Shown here piece after piece: positions 56,934 to 64,000 of a stretch of DNA of 64,000 nucleotides. The notes beneath the pieces were generated by a model. It ran no database searches and had not been told where the DNA came from. It saw only the letters and a list, made by a program, of their open reading frames with translations. How positions within the stretch are numbered: position 1 is the stretch's first letter; each line of letters starts with the position of its first letter. The stretch is from the NCBI RefSeq assembly GCF_012489685.1, contig NC_080043.1, positions 81,236,292 to 81,300,291 of the forward strand. The letters are read 5' to 3'. The DNA comes from Lotus japonicus. Its lineage: Eukaryota > Streptophyta > Magnoliopsida > Fabales > Fabaceae. A program made the position numbers and the translations under genes.

Positions 56934-56942
56934 TTATATACA
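56934..56942 (+). promoter_or_regulatory. TATA box of the group VII ERF gene
   Basis: TTATATACA is followed by CCTCTCAC and a pyrimidine- and A-rich leader with ATCATCATC repeats up to the ATG at 57137. Spacing of about 200 bp to the start codon is compatible with a normal 5' untranslated region. Confidence 0.55.
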
Positions 56943-57136
56943 CCTCTCACATTCTTACCTCACAGTCACCAACCTCAAAAATCATTCAAAACCCTGTTAA
57001 AAAAAAAGCCATAGAAACCAAACCTGTTCCTTTTTCTTCGATTAGGTACAAGAATAATCCATCATCATCATCATTCATCATTCATCATCAACCTTAACTT
57101 CCCCAAACCACAACGATCTGACAAGTTTTTGACACC

Positions 57137-59668
57137 ATGTGTGGAGGAGCAATCATCTCCGACTTCATCCCGGCGGCGGCGGCGGGTTCCCGCCGTGTCA
57201 CCGCCGACATCCTCTGGCCGAATTTGAAGAAACCCAATTCTAGGTCGATGTTGCTCGACGATGACTTCGAGGCTGGGTTTAGGGAGTTCAAGGATGACTC
57301 TGATTTCGAAGAGGAGGAGGAAGATGATGATGTTGCTCAGGATTTGCTTGCTGGTGCTAAGGGATTTGCGTTTTCTGCTACTGCTGCCGCTAAGACCAAG
57401 CGTTCCAATTCCTTCTCTAAGGGTAACTGTTTCTGATTATCCCCTTTTTTTATTGGTCGGAAATTTCGGTCTGGAATTTCACGTGCATTTAATCGTTTGC
57501 GTTTCATTGGGTGTTGTTGATTGATGGAAAAATCATTGAAAATCAATGATTTTGCCTTGTTTTTTTTTTAGTTTTTAATTTTTTTTAAAAATAAAAACGG
57601 CTCTGTTTCCCTTTCCGATGATTGCTAATGATGTGTGATTTTCTGGGTCGTTAATTTTTTGTATGTGATTTCTGTTTATTGAGTTGGCATAGGAAATTTT
57701 ATTCAGTTTTTTTTAGATCTTGGGTCTTGTTGATCTGTTGAAAATGGATTATTGCTTTGCTTTGATTCATATATTATGTTTTATTGCTTTGGGTGGTTGT
57801 TTAGGGACTTCAGCAATTTACTTTGGAGTGGTTTAAGAACTGGGTTGGTTTTGTAGATCTATTTTGAGTCGGTTAGGGTTCTTGATGTCAACTTGTTGTT
57901 TTTTCCAGTGGAAGTTGAATTTTCCCCTTCTACTGAATGAGATTGATGGTTTTTCTTAAATTTTTTGGGTAGTGTTAATTAACTTTTAGGGCACTGTTCT
58001 CCTGTTTGATAAAAAATGAGGGAAACAATTCCCTTGGCTTTCACTGGGTGTTTTAGACATGGTTCATCATCATTCACTACATGATTTGCAGCAGTAATTC
58101 ATTTGGGTGTGTTTTTTGGGATTAATTTCGCGTTATTTGAAAATTGTGCTGTTTACTTCAATATTCCCTACTTGTGGGCAACAACAAGTAGGCATGTATG
58201 ATGTATTAGACCTAGTGGGTGTTGTAAATTTGTGAGAGATGGGAAAAATCGTGTTCTATGGAGATAGTCTCTGTATTTTATTGATCTGAAACTTCATAAT
58301 TTGAGGAATTTAATATAACTTCTACAATCTGTTCCATTAATTGGTCATTACTTGTTCCCGATTTGATGTTACATTGAATTTTGCTAGTTCGTTGGCTTCT
58401 GTTTTGGTTATTAACCTGGCATGTTGTGGGATAAATGATTTTGGCCAGCTTCAGATCGCTCATTAATTAACAATCCATAAAATTGAAATTGAAATAGTTG
58501 ATGTTAAATTTCCTCATGTTGTTATTACAAGCTGTGCTTGTTTTTCTTATTAACATGTAACTATAACTGCCCTTTTGAATCTTTGATGTTTAATTTGATG
58601 GTAATTGTGTAAACTAAACGAAATAATACATGATTTTTGTTAACCGATGTCCATACTAGTCGTTTTACATGCAATCCGTGCTGATTTTCCTTGCTGATCT
58701 TTTTGTATGTGTGTTTTTGGCATGTGATTTATTTTTATTGATGATACTGCATGTCTATTGTCCTTTGTGCACTAATTATATTTGTTTCCAATTATATTGA
58801 AGGATCAACTGCTGCAAAATCTGTGGAATCAAATGAGCAAGCTGAGAAGTATGCTAGCAAAAAGAGGAAGAATCAGTATAGGGGGATCCGCCAGCGTCCA
58901 TGGGGAAAATGGGCAGCTGAGATCCGTGACCCTAGAAAGGGGGTTCGTGTTTGGCTTGGAACTTTCAACACTGCTGAAGAAGCTGCAAGAGCTTATGATG
59001 CTGAAGCTAGGAGGATACGCGGCAATAAAGCCAAGGTGAATTTCCCTGTTGAGCCTCAATTGTCTTCAAAACGTCTCAAGGCAAATCCAGAGAAGCAGCT
59101 GTTGAAGGGAAATCCCAACTCTGTTCAGCCCAAAGCGAACAAGATGTTCGATTTCAATGACAATCTGGAGAGCTACTTCTCTTCTATGGATCAGGTGGAA
59201 CAGAAACCACTGGTTAACCAGTATGCTAACATGAGCCCCTTCCCCGGAAATGGAGCTCAGCTATCACCCTTCACTGCATCTGCTGATGTCAATGCTTATT
59301 TCAGCTCTGAGCACTCGAGCAATTCGTTTGATTACTCTGATCTTGGCTGGGGCGAACAGGGTCCCAAGACTCCTGAAATCTCATCCATGCTTTCTGCTCC
59401 TCTGGAAGGTGAATCCCAATTTGTGCAGAATAACCTGCAGTCTGACTCTCAGGAGATGCTTCCAATGCAAGATGATTCTGCAAAGACACTAACTGAGGAG
59501 CTCGCAGATATCGAATCCCAGCTGAGATTCTTTGAGAATCTTGATGGCACATGGGATGATGCTTCATTTGACTCCTTGCTGAGTGGAGATGCAAGTCAGG
59601 ATGGTGGAAACCCAATGAACCTTTGGAGCTTTGATGACCTGCCTGCTGTCTCAGGCGGCGGTTTCTGA
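57137..59668 (+). CDS. RAP2.12: Group VII ERF transcription factor (RAP2.2/RAP2.12-like), two exons
   Basis: Exon 1 is 57137-57422 and exon 2 58803-59668, with a 1380-bp GT-AG intron splitting the Gly codon of SFSKGSTAAK. The 383-residue protein starts [10 protein letters not shown], the N-degron of group VII ERFs: after Met removal, Cys2 is oxidised when oxygen is present and the protein is degraded by the N-degron path, whereas low oxygen lets it activate hypoxia genes. An acidic stretch (about 57-66, EEEEEDDD) and KKRK (115-118) precede the AP2 domain at 121-177 ([42 protein letters not shown]). The WAAEIRD motif is of the ERF type. The C-terminus has conserved acidic, Leu/Trp-rich segments ([28 protein letters not shown]) that probably activate transcription. 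Orthology to RAP2.12 rather than RAP2.2 is not settled. Confidence 0.94.
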
Positions 59669-61174
59669 GTAACTTCTCCATGTTTATGTAAATAAAGCTA
59701 CAAGTCAGTAACTTTCATTCTGCTTCTTTTTTCTTTAATCTTGTGTTTCTGTAACCCTCTCAGTGAAACCTCCATTTATAATTATTTAACCATTGTGTAT
59801 TATTATTGCTTTCAGGAAGGGTGGTGCTGGTGTTGGTAGGAATGGTGGTACTAGTGCTGGTGATTGAGCTGAACAAGTAGCCTGCTTATTAAGTATGTGT
59901 GGAGTATTATTTTCTTGTGGCTAATGGAAAACATAAACTGCGTAGTTTTCAGATGTTCTTTGTCTTGTTGAAGACTAAGCTTTTGGGGGATTTTCTGTTT
60001 GATGTTCATAAGGATTGTTATGTTATGTTTGATCCGTGAGACTAACTTGGTTGCGGATATAATTTGAACTGCGGTGTTTTTTATTGCGACAATTTTACAT
60101 GACTGAGACTATAAGTTTTCTCCCGTGTTTGGTTGGATGATTTCATATCTCGCAGGAGTGATTTTGCTTTCTGATTTGATTGTGTGATGAACTATCGCAG
60201 TATCACTTGAGTTTATCTTATCATGAAAAACACACAAATGATTTTTATATTGTGAATGAATAATTTATATTTCAATGAAATTTAACTTTTATTAAAATAC
60301 AATACAATCATATAGTTGGTGTGTTTGAATCAAGGTTGAAAGCCCATTTACACATCCATTTCCGAAATTTTAAGAGTTACTCTAAAAACATTGGATTTGT
60401 CATTTGAGGTTAAAAGTACTTTTTAGTTTTTACACAAACTAGTTTCCGGATTTTTTTTTTGAATGTAGTGAAAACTAGTTTTTGGAATGAAAAAAAAATA
60501 CATTTTGGAGATTAATTTTTTATTGTACTTTTTTTTTCTATTTGGAAATAGAATTATGCCCATTTGAAAAAATCTTGATTTTTTAGTAGTGATGCTTCTT
60601 TCTTCTTTTTTATAATTAGTCATTCTTATTCATTATCAATCCACTTATTTAATGGCTTCACCTCATTTGCATCTAGATCCCAATATTCCTCTTCTCATTC
60701 CTTACAAGATGGGCAACTTCAATTTCTCCCACATATTCCTTATGTCTTTCAATTCATTTCTTGATCCTCTTTTTCTCAACTATTGTGATTGATTTTCCTT
60801 CTTTTCATTCGGACCCTCTTCTTCAACATCTTCCCTCGTTTTCACTCACAAACCCTTCCTCCTCTTTCCCATCCTTCATCATCCCCCTCCTTCAATTTCT
60901 CTTCTTCTTCCTCTTCGCCCTTTTCCTTTGGCTCCACGCCTTCCCTCTTTGCCCCCTCCTCTGCTCTAGTGAGTCCTGCTCCTTCCATTACAGAATGTTG
61001 TATGTAAATTTATATTTCACAAACTAAAATGTGGTACGTAAATAAGTTCCAAGTTTTAATTTAAGTTTATTTACATATTACTTACAAGAATTGCAAGGTA
61101 TATATTCTATCTTACTCATGGTTAATCGAAAACTCTAACTTTCAAAGTCTTTGTCTAAATCCCAAAGTTTAGCA
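59669..61174. other. 3' region of the ERF gene, then gene-free DNA
   Basis: A possible 108-bp intron (GT at 59708, AG at 59814-59815) would lie in the 3' untranslated region. The downstream piece starting 59816 has a Gly-rich frame that ends at 59867. ATAAAG at 59693 may be an early poly(A) signal. From about 60250 on there is AT- and pyrimidine-rich DNA with no gene. Confidence 0.45.
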
Positions 61175-61177
61175 TTA

Positions 61178-61987
61178 GAGCATCTCCAATGCTAGTTCTT
61201 AATTTTTAATTCTTAGCATTATTCATGTGGGTCTGTATTGTCACATGTGCTTAAGCAACTCTCAAGCAATTTTGCTCCAACCATGAGTTCTTAGTTCTTA
61301 CTACTATTCATTTGATCCACCAACCACATTATTTATACTTTTTTATTTTCATAAAGTAATAAAACAAAATCCATGAAGTAATAAAGTAATTTGGATGAGA
61401 GAGAAAAATATTTTTTTATGCTAAGAACTCAAAAACTAAAACTCCTTAGAGCATCTCCAATGCAAGGTTCTTAGTTCTTAGTTCTTATTTTTGAGTTAAG
61501 AACTAAGAACTAAGAACTAAGAACTAAGAACTTTACCATTGGAGGTGCTAACATGGAGCTCTTAGTTCTTAAAAATAAGAACTCAGTTCTTATATAAGGA
61601 GTTTTACTTTTTGTGTTCTTAGCTTAAAATATTAATTATTTCTCTCTCATCCAAATTACTTTATTACTTTATGAATTTTCTTTTTTACTTTATGAAAATA
61701 AAAAGTATAAATAATGTGGTTGGTGGGACCAAATAAATAGTGGTAAGAACTAAGAACTAAGAACTCATGGTTGGAGCAAAATTGCTTGAGAGTTGCTTAA
61801 ACACATGTGACAATACGGGCCCACATGAATAGTGCTAAGAACTAGCATTGGAGATGCTCTTATATAAGAACTAAGTTCTTATTTTTATGAACTAAGAAAT
61901 TCATTTTAGCACCTCGAATGGTTAAGAACTCATTTCTTTGTTCTTAACTCAAAAATAAGAACTAAGAACTTTGCATTGGAGATGCTC
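61178..61987. mobile_element. Harbinger-type MITE (D) interrupted by E
   Basis: Ends GAGCATCTCCAATG and CATTGGAGATGCTC are inverted and TTA flanks it on both sides (61175-61177, 61988-61990). The sequence is of the same family as A and B at 16157, here in reverse orientation. The interior is AAGAACTAAGAAC-rich. Confidence 0.82.
61449..61859. mobile_element. Harbinger-type MITE (E) inserted in D
   Basis: It starts GAGCATCTCCAATGCAAGG and ends CTAGCATTGGAGATGCTC, with TTA on each side (61446-61448, 61860-61862). Its body is close to B's, including TTATATAAGGAGTTTTACTT and GAGCAAAATTGCTTGAGAG. It shows what an uninterrupted 411-bp family member looks like. Confidence 0.82.
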
Positions 61988-62176
61988 TTAATTGCTTCCC
62001 TTGATTCTTCGTTTATAATAAGATCATCTGCAAACATCATCCAATCAAGATTTCTCTTTTATATACTCTTGGTATGTATGTTTAAAACCATATTCCCTCT
62101 GTTCTAGAAAAATCGTTTTTTAACCTCTCTTCAAAATTTTCAAAAAAAATAATTGTTTTAGAAAATCAATGCATTT

Positions 62177-62292
62177 ATCATGGAATCATAGCTCAAGTGG
62201 TAAGAGCCAGAAGACATATGGGTTGGGTGGGAGTCCAGGGTTCAATTCTTGGAGGATGCAATTTATATTTCCGATATAGCAAAGAAAATAAG
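62177..62292 (+). mobile_element. tRNA-derived SINE with target duplication
   Basis: Box A (ATAGCTCAAGTGGTAAGAGC) and box B (GGGTTCAATTCTTGG) are well spaced for polymerase III. Flanks AAATCAATGCATTT (62163-62176) and AAATCAATTCATTT (62293-62306) differ once. It is 116 bp with an A-rich end (AAAGAAAATAAG). It does not form a full cloverleaf, so it is not called a tRNA gene. Confidence 0.72.
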
Positions 62293-62306
62293 AAATCAAT
62301 TCATTT

Positions 62307-63700
62307 GTTTCTAATTTTTTTTTTCATCTATATTCTTATTTAATGAATTTTCTTTTACTTTTCATATTAACCAACCACCGCACTTCTCTATCAACTACAT
62401 TATTCTCTATCCAACATAGAATTTATAGTTGCACATGTTACTAATAAAATTAAACAAGGGTGTTTTAGTAACATTATACTATCAATAATTATCATCTTAC
62501 TCTTTGGGTCATAACTTTAAATAAAAATCTTTCGGAAACAAAGAGTTAAATAGGTATGTAGTTAAGGCTCAACCTTAATGTAAACTTATCCTTATAGGAA
62601 ATCATTAGTCACTAGTAATTGGCCCCTCATATTGTATGGCTCTAATATATGCATGTGAACACTTTTCTTTTCCAAACCCTTCCATAAAACTTCTCCCGTT
62701 TGGAGACTAATGCTAGGTCTATATGGGAGGAAGAGAAAGATGATCTCGTGATATTACAATTGTACCCTTTTAATATTAATCAATTTTATCCATTAATTAA
62801 AGAATGTTTTTCAATTTCTACATCTAACGGCTCATCCTCCTTGATTTAGTACAAATCTCTAAACTTTTTCGTTTTTTCTCTAACTATTTTCTCTCATCTC
62901 TCTTTCTCCCTTAAACCAAACAAACTGTAGTTGAATGGAAATGGGTTATGAATCCCACTTTTTTTTTTCCATTAACAATTATTGGTATATCAATTTGAAA
63001 GTACAGTGCTCCGTAATGTTAGCTAGATAACAGTGGCAAAGGAGACCACGGTGATTGGTAACTCTCGACAAAGGAACCAAGCGGCACTTTGAGCGGAGAT
63101 ATTGAAAGGGAAAGGGCCTACTCAATGCATGGTACGTACGGTGGTGGTCACACAGTTTTGGATTGAAATGGATGGAGATAAGGGCAATATGGTTCATTCG
63201 AAGATAGTGGTCCTTCATTTTTATTTTTAACTAGGAGTTGTCTAAATGACCCATGATGAGTTTGGTTTAAGATATTTAATTTGCCCACTAGCAACTCACC
63301 ACCATTTTCCACATCTTTTCCCACTTAATCATAGATAAATCCATGCACCCATTACTATATATGGAAATAATCAACGCAACTTTGTATAATATTACCGTCA
63401 TGTTGGACCTAGAAATTGGGATGCATGTGACACGTTCATTGTCATTGGAATACAATGAAATCGGCTGACACGATATAATTAGGATATACTTCAATGTTAG
63501 GTCAAGCCGGTTTTTAATCTACCTGAGTTTATTTCTATAAAGATAAATTTCATTACGCCAAGCATATTGGTGCTTGAAATCCATATACGTACATATAAGA
63601 TCTAAGCTGGAGTTGCTAGATAGTTGGGAGAACTATTCGATTCTATTCATTATTGATCTATATATGGATAATGATTTATTTGTTAAAAGAAATATACTAA
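62307..63700. other. Gene-free stretch up to the assembly gap
   Basis: AT-rich DNA with short open frames that lack family features. No gene or clear element is supported. Confidence 0.5.
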
Positions 63701-63800
63701 NNNNNNNNNNNNNNNNNNNNNNNNNNNNNNNNNNNNNNNNNNNNNNNNNNNNNNNNNNNNNNNNNNNNNNNNNNNNNNNNNNNNNNNNNNNNNNNNNNNN
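63701..63800. other. Assembly gap (100 N)
   Basis: Exactly 100 undetermined bases, a conventional placeholder for a gap of unknown size. Open frames across it are artefacts. Confidence 1.
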
Positions 63801-63802
63801 TA

Positions 63803-63917
63803 TACACTGTTATTATCGCGACACCAACGACACTTGCAGGAACTGCATAGTAAAAACATATCTGTAGAAACCGCCAAAAACTATAGATGAAGTTGGTGTA
63901 GCGAAAATAACAGTGTA
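63803..63917. mobile_element. Fold-back element beside the gap
   Basis: 26-bp inverted arms (TACACTGTTATTATCGCGAC... on the left; inverse on the right at 63892-63917) differ at three positions. They enclose 63 bp. The left border touches the assembly gap, so a larger element or a second arm may be hidden there. Confidence 0.55.
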
Positions 63918-64000
63918 CACGAATCATTTTTGTTATATGAAAACTAAAAGTTATGATCTCTATTTGTAGGTTTGAAGGAAGGAAAATCAGCATGTTGTGG

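Noticed and set aside
57061..57090. ATCATC microsatellite in the ERF leader as a regulatory element
   Set aside because: Short simple repeat common in plant leaders; nothing specific supports a function.
62195..62260. tRNA gene
   Set aside because: Same reasoning; flanking target duplications show it is a retroposed SINE.

Overview
The window is a piece of a plant nuclear chromosome, almost certainly a eudicot and probably a papilionoid legume. It is very AT-rich between genes and has GT-AG introns. It carries plant-specific families: a FLZ zinc finger, a type I MADS-box gene, an SBT1-type subtilase and a group VII ERF. It is littered with Mutator-like (MULE), hAT, PIF/Harbinger, Helitron, LINE and LTR debris. 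The legume assignment rests on the style of the MITE ends (for example GGTTTAAATATGTT next to 'GTCCCT') and is inference; no species is claimed. A 100-bp run of N (63701-63800) marks an assembly gap.

Host genes are few. They are a single-exon M-alpha MADS-box gene (6185-7090, +), a two-exon FLZ protein gene (11718-12556, +), a single-exon subtilase close to SBT1.5 (42210-44585, +) and a two-exon group VII ERF transcription factor with an intact Met-Cys oxygen-sensing N-terminus (57137-59668, +). Two tandem copies of an RBR-type (RING-IBR-RING) ubiquitin-ligase gene (23084-24136 and 27819-28886, both +) are broken by different lesions. The genes do not form a pathway.

Transposable elements explain most of the rest. 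At 220-4273 there is a complete PIF/Harbinger element with TAA target duplications, an intact DDE transposase and an intact Myb/SANT partner. At 16157-18028 three Harbinger-type MITEs are nested inside one another, and the innermost is split by a hAT element; 61178-61987 is a second, two-level nest. A 3.4-kb LTR-like unit with two tandem arrays lies inside a larger inverted-repeat element (18496-22702). A Helitron (24816-26893) sits between A and T in a TAA microsatellite. MULE-like elements with 9-bp duplications lie at 10075, 10318, 13633, 32298, 34236, 38092 and 56652. Elements of hAT type with 8-bp duplications lie at 9388, 17157, 31111 and 50299. LINE ends or reverse-transcriptase fragments lie at 8885, 12855, 47930, 48270 and 52640.

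The most unusual pattern is a scattered set of tiny insertions (11-26 bp, plus a few of 77-116 bp) that consist mostly of a poly(A) or poly(T) run. Each is flanked by a 10-16 bp direct repeat of the target. They look like retroposition events truncated almost to the tail, and at least two small sequence families recur.
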